Below are positions 45,425 to 54,678 of a DNA stretch of 64,000 bases, piece after piece. The stretch comes from JAMZMI01 sp963848175 (GTDB lineage: Bacteria; Bacteroidota; Bacteroidia; Cytophagales; Cyclobacteriaceae). The translations under genes were made by a program, and so were the position numbers. Each line of letters starts with the position of its first letter. Position 1 is the stretch's first letter. The notes under the pieces were generated by a model. The model had not been told where the DNA came from. It did not search any database and was given only the letters and a program-made list of their open reading frames with translations. The DNA is taken from the NCBI GenBank assembly GCA_963848175.1, contig CAWKCO010000003.1, positions 1 to 64,000 on the forward strand. The letters run 5' to 3'.

Positions 45425-45799
45425 ATGAACGCACCAGAGAATTTATTTTATACCGAAGATCACGAATGGGTAAGGTTTGAGGGAGATGAAGCTTATGTTG
45501 GGATTACTGACTTTGCGCAGGGAGAGCTTGGAGATATCGTCTATGTGGATATAGAAACGGAAGGAGAAACACTGGGCGCTGGTGAAGTTTTTGGTTCTGT
45601 AGAAGCTGTTAAAACCGTTTCGGATTTATTTATGCCAATATCTGGTGAGATTTTGGAGCTGAATGAAGGTCTTGCTGACGACCCAGAACTTGTTAATTCT
45701 GATCCGTATGGTAGCGGGTGGATGATAAAAATAAAAGTGACTGACAAAGGAGATAAACTCATGTCAGCGGAGGAGTACCTCAAGCTTGTAGGAGGTTGA
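45425..45799 (+). CDS. gcvH: Glycine cleavage system H protein
   Basis: 124 residues, the standard length. GcvH carries the aminomethyl group between the P, T and L proteins on a lipoyl-lysine; the modified lysine is in GSVEAVKTVSDL (residue ~63). N-terminal YTEDHEWVRFEGDEAYVGIT and C-terminal DPYGSGWMIKI are conserved. The remaining glycine-cleavage genes are not in the window. It sits after sprA and overlaps the vanZ-type gene by four bases. Confidence 0.96.
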   Translation: MNAPENLFYTEDHEWVRFEGDEAYVGITDFAQGELGDIVYVDIETEGETLGAGEVFGSVEAVKTVSDLFMPISGEILELNEGLADDPELVNSDPYGSGWMIKIKVTDKGDKLMSAEEYLKLVGG

Positions 45800-46185
45800 A
45801 GAACTTATCAAAATTCGCTTTTGTCTTTTGGAATCTAGTTATGCTCTACTTATTGCTCAAGCCTGGATCTGGGGATAGTACGCCAATTTGGTTTAAGCAA
45901 GAAGATAAAATTGTCCATTTTGGTTTATTTGCCGTGTGGGCAGTGGTGGGATGCTACCACTTTTATATCCAGCAAAAAATGCCTTTGTTCAGATCGGCAG
46001 GGCTGATTGTTGTGATTGGAATTTTACTTGCAATAGGTACGGAGTTGATCCAGCACTGGGTGCCGAAGCGTCAGGCAGATAAAATGGACGCTGTAGCAGA
46101 TACCTGTGGAGTATTGGCTGGTGTTTTCTTCGTAATTCTTTCAAAAAAGGAACTACAAAATGGAGGAAAAAATAAGGAATCGTAA
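45796..46185 (+). CDS. VanZ family membrane protein
   Basis: 129 residues with about four transmembrane helices. VanZ-type signatures are DKIVHFGLFAVWAV (residues ~35-48), GTELIQHWVPKRQADKMDAV and a final hydrophobic helix. VanZ confers low-level teicoplanin resistance in enterococci, but the role of its many relatives is unknown. Start is a TTG overlapping the gcvH stop (TTGA), supported by the overlap and by lack of any closer ATG before the first helix. Confidence 0.8.
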   Translation: MKNLSKFAFVFWNLVMLYLLLKPGSGDSTPIWFKQEDKIVHFGLFAVWAVVGCYHFYIQQKMPLFRSAGLIVVIGILLAIGTELIQHWVPKRQADKMDAVADTCGVLAGVFFVILSKKELQNGGKNKES

Positions 46186-46193
46186 TATATTTG
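46186..46193 (+). promoter_or_regulatory. Possible -7 box for tonB
   Basis: TATATTTG matches the Bacteroidota TAnnTTTG element, 31 bases upstream of the tonB ATG. No clear -33 element is visible. Confidence 0.4.
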
Positions 46194-46224
46194 ATGTCAC
46201 GACCATTTTAGCGGAAAGAAAAAT

Positions 46225-46902
46225 ATGGAACTAAAGAAAAATCCAAAAGCTGATTTAGCGAGAAAATCAGGCCTGTTCATGAACATTGGCTTGACAGTAA
46301 GTTTGCTGCTCGTTATCGTTGCTTTTGAGTGGAGAACGTATGACAAATCTGAGTTGATGGATCTCGGCCAGATGGATGATGATTTTGAGGATATCATGGA
46401 GATTCCTCCTACGGAGCAGCCACCTCCCCCACCACCAAAAGTTCAGATCCCAGAAATCATCGAAGTACCTGATGAAGAGGAGATAGAAGAAGAGATAGAA
46501 GTGGAATTGGATGTGGAGGTTACTGAAGAAACGGTAATTGAAGACATTATCTTTGAAGAAGCACCTGAGGAAGAAGTAGTAGAGGAAGTTTTCACCATTG
46601 TGGAAGACCCTGCTGAGTTTCCTGGAGGTATGGCGGCATTCTATAAGTACGTAGGTGATAACATGAGTTATCCATCTCAAGCTCGTAGAATGGGTATCGA
46701 AGGTAGAGTATATGTGCAATTCGTAATTGACAAACAAGGAAACATAACCGAGGTAACTGCTGTAAAAGGTATTGGCGCTGGAGCTGATGAAGAAGCAGAG
46801 AGAGTACTTCGTGAGTCACCAAACTGGAAGCCAGGTAAGCAAAGAGGAAGAGCGGTGAAGCAGAGGATGGTTATTCCAATTATCTTCAAGTTGAGCAACT
46901 AA
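46225..46902 (+). CDS. tonB: Energy transducer TonB
   Basis: 225 residues: one N-terminal inner-membrane helix (GLFMNIGLTVSLLLVIVAF), a proline-rich then strongly acidic periplasmic spacer (PPTEQPPPPPPKVQIPE, then many Glu and Val), and a C-terminal TonB domain (FPGGMAAFYKYVGDNMSYPS to VIPIIFKL, residues ~135-225) that contacts TonB boxes of outer-membrane receptors. The spacer is Glu-rich instead of the usual Lys-rich half, a common Bacteroidota style. A hairpin terminator follows within 25 bases. Confidence 0.93.
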   Translation: MELKKNPKADLARKSGLFMNIGLTVSLLLVIVAFEWRTYDKSELMDLGQMDDDFEDIMEIPPTEQPPPPPPKVQIPEIIEVPDEEEIEEEIEVELDVEVTEETVIEDIIFEEAPEEEVVEEVFTIVEDPAEFPGGMAAFYKYVGDNMSYPSQARRMGIEGRVYVQFVIDKQGNITEVTAVKGIGAGADEEAERVLRESPNWKPGKQRGRAVKQRMVIPIIFKLSN

Positions 46903-46925
46903 GCAACTCAGTTGATAAAGATTTG

Positions 46926-46954
46926 AAACCTCGGCAGTTTGTCGAGGTTTTTTT
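46926..46954 (+). terminator. Rho-independent terminator after tonB
   Basis: AAACCTCG (46926-46933) pairs with CGAGGTTT (46943-46950) around a nine-base loop, followed by more T residues. It closes the maeB-to-tonB transcription block. Confidence 0.85.
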
Positions 46955-46981
46955 GTGATTTTACTTTTCTAGATATCTGTT

Positions 46982-47654
46982 TTAGAGTAAGCCCTTTTTA
47001 AACTCACATTGTTCATTTGCTTGATAGAATATCCTAGACGTGATTTCTAGAGCCGTGAGCCATTGCCCTCCATAAGCGAATGTGTCGATACATATCGTGT
47101 GGCCAAAATCTGCAATTTGCCCATCCTTTCTTGCAGTATGGCCGCATATTACCACGTTTTCATCTGAGTATTTAGTAGGAATTTCTTGTTTGTCCCAGTA
47201 GAGAACGGATTCAGGTTGTTGCCCCAAAGACTTGCCAGATTCTACTCCAGCATGTACAAATATCCAATCGTCAATTCTGTGGTACGAAATGGTGCTTTCT
47301 AGAAAACGCCAAATTTCCTCAGGTATGGAGTGATGCCAATTCGGAGAATACCATCTTTCTATATCAAACGCCTCTAGAACTGAACTTCCTCCTGCCGTAA
47401 GCCATCTTTCAAAAGAAGCTTCATTATGTACACGCTTCCATCATGAGGATATCATGATTGCCACGGATAAAAGTGCATGGATTGTTTTTCGAAAATTCAA
47501 TGAGCCATTTTAATGTTCCTTGGCTGTCTGAGCCTTTGTCTACATAGTCTCCGAGGAAGATGTACTGATCGTCAGACGTGCGAGGTAATTGAGCAAACAA
47601 GGTGATCAAAGCGGTATAACATCCGTGAATATCTCCTATAGCATAAATACTCAT
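46982..47654 (-). CDS. Calcineurin-type serine/threonine protein phosphatase (PPP family), one frameshift
   Basis: About 223 residues when read across one slip. Metal-binding motifs are all present: IYAIGDIHGC (residues 3-12), FLGDYVDKGSDS, and FIRGNHD, then HAGVESGK and ICGHTARKDG in the second frame. These define PPP-type phosphatases related to bacteriophage-lambda/PrpA enzymes or diadenosine-tetraphosphatases. The frame breaks near 47430, where removing one base turns MMEACT-stop into a continuous ..EAVHNEASFERWLTAG.. reading. Probably a sequencing error. It reads opposite to tonB, with the terminator between them. Confidence 0.85.
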
Positions 47655-47766
47655 CTATCGGTTTTTAGCGAATGCAAAACTAATCAATGCCTTGCAAAAG
47701 GGGCACTCGGTCAAAAGGAACGTGAGGTATCTCAATGAAGAGCATACCCCACGTTTTTCAAATGAA

Positions 47767-48105
47767 CTACTTTTCTTTTTTGTCCAGCATCAAAAAGTCA
47801 TTGAGATTAATTTCTGTAATGTATTTGGTCTCACCGTCTTTTTCATAGCTTCTGTTTATGAGCTTTCCTTCTATGGCGATCTCGCTTCCCTTTTTGAGGT
47901 ACTTCTCTATGGTCTCGGCTTTCTTGCCCCATACCACAATGTTGTGCCACTGCGTGTCGTCCACTTTTTCGCCTTTGTTATTGATGTACGTTTCGTTGGT
48001 GGCCATGCTAAAAGAGGCCATTTTCTTCCCAGAGTCAAAGTTTCTTACTGTGGGCTCGTTACCTAATCTGCCGATTAATTGTACGCTGTTTTTTAATGAT
48101 GTCAT
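47767..48105 (-). CDS. ssb: Single-stranded DNA-binding protein
   Basis: 112 residues forming one OB fold: KNSVQLIGRLGNEPTVRNFD, ASFSMATNETYINNKGEK, TQWHNIVVWGKKAETIEKYL and GSEIAIEGKLINRSYEKDG. SSB protects single strands during replication and repair. The usual acidic C-terminal tip is short and basic here (LMLDKKEK), so this may be a second, accessory SSB rather than the main one. It is transcribed away from the dikinase gene, across a 440-base gap. Confidence 0.9.
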   Translation of the reverse strand: MTSLKNSVQLIGRLGNEPTVRNFDSGKKMASFSMATNETYINNKGEKVDDTQWHNIVVWGKKAETIEKYLKKGSEIAIEGKLINRSYEKDGETKYITEINLNDFLMLDKKEK

Positions 48106-48552
48106 GATAATAAAATTTTGTGTTATAAATGAAGTCCCTGATTGGCAGATGACTTTTGTCTATCGACATCACAAAGTAAGATTGAGGAGGAAGGGTTATT
48201 CGGTGCTTAAATGTTTATAGTCGTTTATAAGCGTTGGCACATGGATAAGTGTTTATAAATGAGATTTTTACAAATTTTATTTTTACAAATTTATTTTGAG
48301 AGAGGAAAAAAGGAGTGATAAAGACTTTACCCCTTTAAGGTTGCAGACATTCCGTTTTGATCTAGGAGCGTGTAATGAATTCCTAATTTCTTTTAAGCAT
48401 TCAGACCCTCATTCAATATTCTTAAAAGATCAATATCTTGATCGTAAGGTCTACCTTAGAGGTGCACTAGATTAAAAACTATTACAACCATCCTATAACT
48501 TTTGCGTATTTGCGCATGCATTCAAAAAAGTGCTTTTACAAATAATAACGCT
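48106..48552. other. 447-base A+T-rich divergent intergenic region
   Basis: Separates ssb (minus) from the dikinase gene (plus). It holds three GTTTATA words between 48209 and 48256, and two copies of ATTTTTACAAATTT (48264-48277 and 48279-48292). No open frame or RNA gene is evident. Promoters for both flanking genes must lie here; I see no convincing TTG/TAnnTTTG pair. Confidence 0.5.
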
Positions 48553-51462
48553 ATGAAACTCTTTACTCTCTCACTTTGTGCGCTTTTGGTCACTCAAATA
48601 GCCATTGGGCAGACCAAGTCAAAATCTGCGAAATACACAGACACAGAAATTGCTCAGCTGGTCAATAGCTATAAAAAAGATCCGAAGGGGCCTTATAGAG
48701 ATATTCGCTGGTTTTGTCCGGATGGAAGTTTGGTGCTGCCACAAGAAAGGTGTACGGAGCTGGGTGGAGTGCAGCGGGCACGTTACAAGGATGAAGTGGT
48801 GGCGCTCGGAAAGAACAATCACATCTATCTTGGGCAGATACTGTCTGCCACCGAGATTGCAGATTTTTGGGATGCAAGCAATGACCATTCTCGAGCTAAG
48901 CAGTACCAAATGGAGCAGTTTCTACGTGCCAATGCTGACGGCTGGATCAACAAAAGAGCGCAATACTACCGTGGAGCTTATCAGGTTGAAGACGAAGAAA
49001 ATTGGGGTATTCGCTACTTCTGGTGGGTGTTGGAAGATACCGCTCGTGTCAGAGACAAGTTTTTCTTTATTCGACAAAGTGCCAAAGACATCCCACATGC
49101 CGCTGAAAGTAACTTGACTTTAAGCGTGCGGGCTGTGTCCAAAGAAATATCAGATGTATATGCGCCTTTTATGGATTTGCGTGTGAAGCTTCACGGCCAG
49201 CCAGAGAATGGGGACATTCAACGAGTGAAAGATTTTAGAGCTAAAAACAAGACGAAATTAACGCCTGAGCTAGAGGACGAAGTTCACAAAGTTGTTGCGG
49301 ATATGGATTTGCTATACAAACCTATTGATATCAATGACCTAAAGGTGCTGACGAAAAAGCTGCCTGTTAACTCTAGTATCGCAGCTACGCTGAGCACTTT
49401 TATGACCTATTATGCCAAGGCGGAGACTATTGGAGAGCGAGGAAGGTTGATAGCTGGAGCGGCGCTCTCCATTCGTAAAGAAATCAGCAAGCCGATGAAG
49501 CCAAGTGCAAGGCTGGCGCTGTTGGATATTTCCAATCAATTGGAAAGCATTTTGAATAAAGAAGCGGCTGAATGGAATCCTACGACGCTGAGAAGTCAGA
49601 TGCGCAAGGTGAAGATTTTGGGAGAGGCCGCAACTGGATTTGGTTATTTGAGCCTTTGGGAATGGGAAGAAGTAGAGCCAGAGTTGACGGCCTTGGGCAA
49701 AAAAGACATTACGCTGAAAGAGCTCAATGCCTATGTGGACAATGTGCGTCGAATGGTAGAGTGGGGCGCTGGCATGGTGCGAGCGAGTTACGAAGATGTG
49801 GTGAAACTATATGGCGGTTTTGAGCCGTTGGCCAATGGTTTTGTGGATGATAAAGTGCGCGCTTCAGTGCTTTTGCAAATGGGTAGCAGCGTGTCTAAGT
49901 TGGGAGACTTCTTTGCTGCAAAGGCAGGCTTTGCTAATAATCTCATGGGCATTAGCAATCAAAGTGCCGCACGTGGACTGAACCCTGGATATGCTTTTGG
50001 TGAGCTGGTCGTCACCACACAATCTCCCGAAGAGATAGAAGTGTCGAATGACAAAATCTACGTTTTCCACAGACCACCAGCGGATCTCAAGCCAGTGGCA
50101 GGGATAGCTACAGTGACGGAAGGAAATATGGTTTCTCATGTACAACTTTTGGCGAGAAACTTGGGCATTCCCAATGCCGTGGTATCCATGGAAAACCTGA
50201 CGGCACTTTTGCCCTACAATGGAAAGAAAGTATTTTATGCCGTTTCCACCAAAGGAACCGTGATCATTAAGGGAGAAGCGGATATGACAGAAGAGGAGCG
50301 GGCGCTTTTTGCCAAAAAGGTAAGAAACGAAGAAAAAATAACCGTGCCTGTCGAGCTTATGGAACTAAATAATGCGCACGTGCTCAATCTCCGAAATATT
50401 GACGCTTCTTTTTCTGGCAAAGTTTGTGGTCCCAAAGCCGCCAATCTTGGTCAGCTCAAGCAGATGTTTCCTGATCATGTGGTGGAGGGGCTTGTAATCC
50501 CATTTGCTATTTTCAGAGTTCATTTTGATCAGCCTATGCCAGATCATGACATGAGCTACTGGCAATTTTTGAATGAGATCTTTCAGTCAGCAGAAAGTCA
50601 ATTGGCCGACGGGAAATCAGATGCGGAGGTAGAAAAAATTGTTTTGGCGAAGCTGTCTGTTTTAGAAAAAGCGATCAAGCAGATGCCGTTGCAGCCTGAT
50701 TTTCAAGCAGAATTAACTGCACTATTTGTAGAAGTATTTGGAAAACCTTTGGGGCAAGTGCCTGTGTTTATTCGTAGCGATACCAATATGGAGGATCTGA
50801 AAGACTTCACCGGGGCTGGCTTGAACTTGACGCTTTTCAATGTGCTGGATGCCGATTTAATCTTGCAGGGCATCAAAGACGTGTGGGCGTCACCGTACAT
50901 CGAGCGTAGCTACAAGTGGAGACAGAAGTATTTACTCAATCCTGAAAATGTGTTTCCTTCCATTTTGATAATTCCTAGCGTAGATGCCGACTGCTCGGGC
51001 GTATTGATCACGAAGGGCGTAAATAATGGCCTTTTGGATGACAATACAGTGGCATTCAATAGAGGCGTGGGTGGAGCTGTGGAAGGTCAGGCTAGCGAGA
51101 CGTGGCTGCTTAGTGCGAGTGGCAAGAATATCTTGCTGTCACCTGCACGCGAACCGATGTACACGAGCATTCCAGCTACAGGCGGCACAGCTAAAGTACA
51201 TACAGACTTCAATGAGCCAGTACTCTCTAATACCAATCTCACAGCACTGCGAGAAATGTCCAAAGCACTGAATAAAAAACTGCCAACTGTAGGGGTGAAG
51301 GGGCCGTATGATGTGGAGTTAGGATTCAAAGACGATAAAATCTGGCTTTTTCAAGTTCGACCTTTTGTCGAAAATAAACGTGCAGCGGCTTCAGAATACT
51401 TGCGGTCTATCGCACCAGAAGTGGATGAAAACCTCCTTATTTCAATAGATTCAGAGCTATGA
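48553..51462 (+). CDS. Exported dikinase with PEP-synthase/glucan-water-dikinase domains in GWD order
   Basis: 969 residues from ATG 48553, chosen because it starts a signal peptide (LFTLSLCALLVTQIAIGQ). After a helical N-terminal half with no recognised domain (residues ~25-480) comes a phosphohistidine swivel domain (~490-580) whose catalytic His529 lies in MVSHVQLLARNLGIP, and then a PPDK/PEP-synthase ATP-binding domain (~640-945) with VFIRSDTNMEDLKDFTGAG (Arg741), GVGGAVEGQASE and the final LFQVRPF. PEP synthase has the ATP domain first; His domain before ATP domain is the order of alpha-glucan water dikinases (family knowledge). The usual glycine-rich TSH before the histidine reads VSH. 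An exported dikinase is odd since ATP is scarce outside the inner membrane. Coupled to the next gene by ATGA. Confidence 0.8.
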   Translation: MKLFTLSLCALLVTQIAIGQTKSKSAKYTDTEIAQLVNSYKKDPKGPYRDIRWFCPDGSLVLPQERCTELGGVQRARYKDEVVALGKNNHIYLGQILSATEIADFWDASNDHSRAKQYQMEQFLRANADGWINKRAQYYRGAYQVEDEENWGIRYFWWVLEDTARVRDKFFFIRQSAKDIPHAAESNLTLSVRAVSKEISDVYAPFMDLRVKLHGQPENGDIQRVKDFRAKNKTKLTPELEDEVHKVVADMDLLYKPIDINDLKVLTKKLPVNSSIAATLSTFMTYYAKAETIGERGRLIAGAALSIRKEISKPMKPSARLALLDISNQLESILNKEAAEWNPTTLRSQMRKVKILGEAATGFGYLSLWEWEEVEPELTALGKKDITLKELNAYVDNVRRMVEWGAGMVRASYEDVVKLYGGFEPLANGFVDDKVRASVLLQMGSSVSKLGDFFAAKAGFANNLMGISNQSAARGLNPGYAFGELVVTTQSPEEIEVSNDKIYVFHRPPADLKPVAGIATVTEGNMVSHVQLLARNLGIPNAVVSMENLTALLPYNGKKVFYAVSTKGTVIIKGEADMTEEERALFAKKVRNEEKITVPVELMELNNAHVLNLRNIDASFSGKVCGPKAANLGQLKQMFPDHVVEGLVIPFAIFRVHFDQPMPDHDMSYWQFLNEIFQSAESQLADGKSDAEVEKIVLAKLSVLEKAIKQMPLQPDFQAELTALFVEVFGKPLGQVPVFIRSDTNMEDLKDFTGAGLNLTLFNVLDADLILQGIKDVWASPYIERSYKWRQKYLLNPENVFPSILIIPSVDADCSGVLITKGVNNGLLDDNTVAFNRGVGGAVEGQASETWLLSASGKNILLSPAREPMYTSIPATGGTAKVHTDFNEPVLSNTNLTALREMSKALNKKLPTVGVKGPYDVELGFKDDKIWLFQVRPFVENKRAAASEYLRSIAPEVDENLLISIDSEL

Positions 51463-52731
51463 AAGCGAAATTAAGATTTTTGCCTATCACCCTATTTTGT
51501 GCGTTGGTTTTGACCTCCGCTACATATCCGATAGACGGCTATGACGAGACGGGCATTCGCCGATTAAAGCGTCTGCAATTGATCATGTCTGGTGAGATCA
51601 AAGAAAAGATGCCCATTGTAGGTGCACAGAAATCTATATGTGACATTACGCTCAATTTGCAAAATGCAAAGGGAGATAGCCTCAACAAATTGCCAAAACC
51701 TGATGCCAGATTGCAAAAGTCTTTGGATGCGCTTTTCCCAAATTTGGATGAAAGTTATTCTATAGCAGCACTAGATATCACACCGGGAAAACCCTTGCGC
51801 TATGCTGCGCGAAAGGAGATGGGAAGATACCAGCCAGGCAGTGTGGGCAAGATTGCTGTAGCAGCAGGATTTTTCACTGAGATTAGTAAAATCTATCCCA
51901 ACTCTTTTGAAAAGCGTCAAGACCTCATGCGCATAAAGCAAGTACGAGCAGGTAAATGGGCTATGGTAGACGAGCACACCGTGCCATTTTTTGATCCTGA
52001 AACCAATGTGCTACGTAAAGCGCACCGTGAAGGAATCGGATGTTTTTTCACTGTATGAATGGATGGATCACATGATGTCGGTGAGCAACAATGGTGCGGC
52101 GAGTGTGGTGTGGCGAGAGGCTGTTTTGATGAGAGCGTTTGGCGAAGCGTACCCGCAACTTACCGAGGAGGAGGCAGTGGAGTATTTCAAAACCACACCG
52201 AAATCTGAGTTGTCTGATCTTGCCAATGCTGTAGTGAACGAGCCACTGCGAGCACTCGGTATTTCGGAGGAAGAGTGGCGTTTGGGATCATTTTTCACCA
52301 AAGGGGCTGGCTCTTTCATTCCCGCACAAGGCGGTAGTATAGGCTCACCTGTTGGCGTGATGAAGTTCTTGGTGGCCATGGAGCGAGGCTTGGTTATTGA
52401 TGATTCTAGCAGTTTGGAAATCAAACGCATGCTCTACATGACCGATCGTCGTATTCGCTATGCTTCGGCTTATGCCTTGACAAAAGCGGCGGTGTATTTC
52501 AAATCAGGAAGTTTATACAAATGCAAACCAGAAGAGGGATATGAGTGTGGCAAGTATAAAGGCAATGTTGATAACTACATGAACTCAGTAGCGATTGTGG
52601 AACACCCCGACGGGGCTACTTATATGGTGGTGCTGATGAGCAACGTGCTAAAGAAAAACTCCGGAACTGATCACGCCGCTCTGGCCAATAGCATTGATGC
52701 GATCATGCGACCGAAGGTTAAGAAGGGGTAG
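51459..52731 (+). CDS. Exported serine hydrolase of the class A beta-lactamase fold, one frameshift
   Basis: About 424 residues read across one slip. A signal peptide (ITLFCALVLTSATYPID) leads to a beta-lactamase/transpeptidase-like domain with all three catalytic boxes: SxxK as YQPGSVGKIAV (Ser128, Lys131), SxN as SVSNNGAASV, and KSG as VYFKSGSLYKC. The Glu166 region of true class A beta-lactamases is not evident, so peptidase, esterase or penicillin-binding roles are as likely. Frame changes near 52020, between NVLRK and RTVKESDVFSLYEWMDHM. Its start overlaps the stop of the dikinase gene (ATGA), implying joint synthesis and probably joint function in the periplasm. Confidence 0.78.
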
Positions 52732-52949
52732 TGGATATTCGGTTAACAGTGATCGGTACTAGCTCAGCTTGATTGGATTGAATTTTGAATGCGATCCACA
52801 AGAAGAGAGGTCATGTGCTTTTAAACTTACTGGAGGGTTGAAGTTAAGTTTTATTGTTCTCATCACCTCCATCACCTTCCCAAGCTCCACTTTTGTTGGA
52901 ATTACGTCCGTTATTACGTACGTTTACCTTCTAAAATAGGCAGAAGCAT
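52732..52949. other. Intergenic region with a possible gene remnant
   Basis: No full gene. On the minus strand, 52842-52928 reads as about 28 codons, VNVRNNGRNSNKSGAWEG followed by acidic residues and a stop; it looks like the tail of a lost protein, without a start. The promoter of the following toxin-antitoxin operon should lie here. Confidence 0.35.
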
Positions 52950-53192
52950 ATGAAAACGCTGACCACTACAGACGCAAGAAAGAATTTATATAGGCTGGTA
53001 GAACAAACGCATGAGACTCATGAGCCAATACATATTACTGGTAAAAAGAACAATGCGGTTTTAGTAAGTGAGGAAGACTGGCGCAACATTCAAGAGACGC
53101 TTTACATAACGTCTGTTCCTAACATGCGAGAATCGATCATTGAAGGAATGAAAACGCCTCTCTCGGAAACTTCAAAGGATTTGGATTGGTGA
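52950..53192 (+). CDS. Phd/YefM family antitoxin
   Basis: 80 residues. N-terminal DNA-binding Phd/YefM fold (TLTTTDARKNLYRLVEQTHE, IHITGKKNNAVLVSEEDW) followed by a toxin-wrapping helix and a C-terminal KDLDW tail. It neutralises the YoeB-type toxin encoded next and should repress its own promoter. The stop overlaps the toxin start. Confidence 0.92.
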   Translation: MKTLTTTDARKNLYRLVEQTHETHEPIHITGKKNNAVLVSEEDWRNIQETLYITSVPNMRESIIEGMKTPLSETSKDLDW

Positions 53193-53455
53193 GCACATAC
53201 ACATTGGCCTACACCAAACAGGCACAAAAAGACGCAGAGAAGGTCGCGGCTTCTGGGCTTAAATCCAAAGTTCAGACACTTTTAGCAATTCTAGAAAATA
53301 ACCCATTTCAAGATTATCCACCCTTCGAAAAATTGCAGGGAGACTTATTAGGTGCTTACTCTCGCAGAATCAATATTCAACATCGGCTAGTCTATCAGGT
53401 TCTGGTAGATGAAAAAACGGTGAAAGTTATTCGTATGTGGACACATTATGATTAA
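53189..53455 (+). CDS. Txe/YoeB family mRNA-interferase toxin
   Basis: 88 residues from a GTG at 53189 that overlaps the antitoxin stop (GTGA). YoeB hallmarks: AYTKQAQKDAEKV, LLGAYSRRINIQHRLVYQVL with the catalytic-type Arg and His, and the end IRMWTHYD (catalytic Tyr/His pair near the C-terminus). It cleaves mRNA at the ribosomal A site when released from its antitoxin. Reading frame is intact, so this module is probably functional. Confidence 0.92.
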   Translation: MSTYTLAYTKQAQKDAEKVAASGLKSKVQTLLAILENNPFQDYPPFEKLQGDLLGAYSRRINIQHRLVYQVLVDEKTVKVIRMWTHYD

Positions 53456-53535
53456 GTGCTTATCGCTAACCCTCTTTTATTAACTATCAGTGTAGTTTAA
53501 AGGTCGTTTTTTGGAGTTGATGAGTAAATCTTTAT

Positions 53536-54504
53536 TTACAAACAGAGGGGTCTCCAAAGCTTAATCCTTTTACAAAGCCTTTCTTCCTCTCCATCGCCAT
53601 AGTTAATATTTAGAACAAAGATTAGGACTAAATCCTGCACCTCTCCAGTTAAAGTGGTCGTAAAAATGTTTTCAGAATTGAGGGTGTAATTAGAATGAAT
53701 TTTGGAAGCTTTTACGGAATAGGAGGTGTCTACTAATGTTTCAACTTCACTTGTGATGAAGGTGTTATCGTAACATCCAGCATAGTCCATTATTGATTTC
53801 GAAATGATTAATTTTTCTGAAACCCCATCGATTACTTTATTCGATTGAAATGTGAAAAATGGCTTGATCGTTCCATTGTCATATAGGGTATTATATCTTG
53901 ATTCTAACTCTTCAATGGAGTGTGCGTCAGTGTTCGATACATCAAGGGCAAATAAATAGTAATTGCTAGGTTTGTAAGTTTCTGAACAAATACTTAATGG
54001 CCCTTGGCAAGTAACATCACCCATAGATGTATATGCCCCACTAACATAGAAAGGCTTGCTCAAATCCAAGATTTTCTGCTTGTACAAGTAATCATTGCTT
54101 TCGTATTTTTCACATTTCTCTAATGTATCCGTCTCATACAGGCTAATGTCAATTAGAAATTCATCCCTTTCTTCAGAAATGAATAAATCTTGCTTTTCAA
54201 TCCAGTATTCTACACCATGCCCCAATTGCCTCCCTTTCGATTCTCCATTTGTTATTTTAAACCAATTAGGCATGGAGGCATCAATAATCTTTAACTGAAG
54301 GCCTGCGTAAACATATTTAATAGCAGTACTATCCAAGTTATGATGATTTCTTAATGGAATAGAGTCCTTTACTACCAATCCAAAATTGAGCGGGAGCTCT
54401 TTTTCTATAGGTTCTATGTTTTCATCGTTGATGATAGATGTACATGATATATGAAATGCACCTAGAAAGAACAACGAAACGATTGTTATGAGTTTTGATC
54501 TCAT
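53536..54504 (-). CDS. Lipoprotein of unknown function with a possible SH3-like segment
   Basis: 322 residues from ATG 54504, which begins a lipoprotein signal (LITIVSLFFLGAFHISC); an upstream in-frame ATG would place 26 residues before it. After the cysteine, LNFGLVVKDSIPLRNHHNLD to WFKITNG and VEYWIEK resembles a bacterial SH3 domain (residues ~40-105). The rest holds six cysteines and no known motif. It is a single-gene unit, convergent with the YoeB gene, and looks like accessory content. Confidence 0.6.
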   Translation of the reverse strand: MRSKLITIVSLFFLGAFHISCTSIINDENIEPIEKELPLNFGLVVKDSIPLRNHHNLDSTAIKYVYAGLQLKIIDASMPNWFKITNGESKGRQLGHGVEYWIEKQDLFISEERDEFLIDISLYETDTLEKCEKYESNDYLYKQKILDLSKPFYVSGAYTSMGDVTCQGPLSICSETYKPSNYYLFALDVSNTDAHSIEELESRYNTLYDNGTIKPFFTFQSNKVIDGVSEKLIISKSIMDYAGCYDNTFITSEVETLVDTSYSVKASKIHSNYTLNSENIFTTTLTGEVQDLVLIFVLNINYGDGEEERLCKRIKLWRPLCL

Positions 54505-54678
54505 CGTATTATTTTTATGATTACTAGTACCTGAAAATACACTATATGTATTTTTCACATGGCCAAATCTAATCCATTTCAAATAGTGGTCAAACGAATT
54601 GAAAGCAACTTTATTTTGGAGTTAAAAGACCTCAATAGTGGACATTCGAGAAGCAAAATGGAATGGAAATCAGCCTAA

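Noticed and set aside
47692..48220. Plus-strand frames of 120 or so codons across ssb
   Set aside because: They are antisense to a clear SSB gene and encode no recognisable protein.
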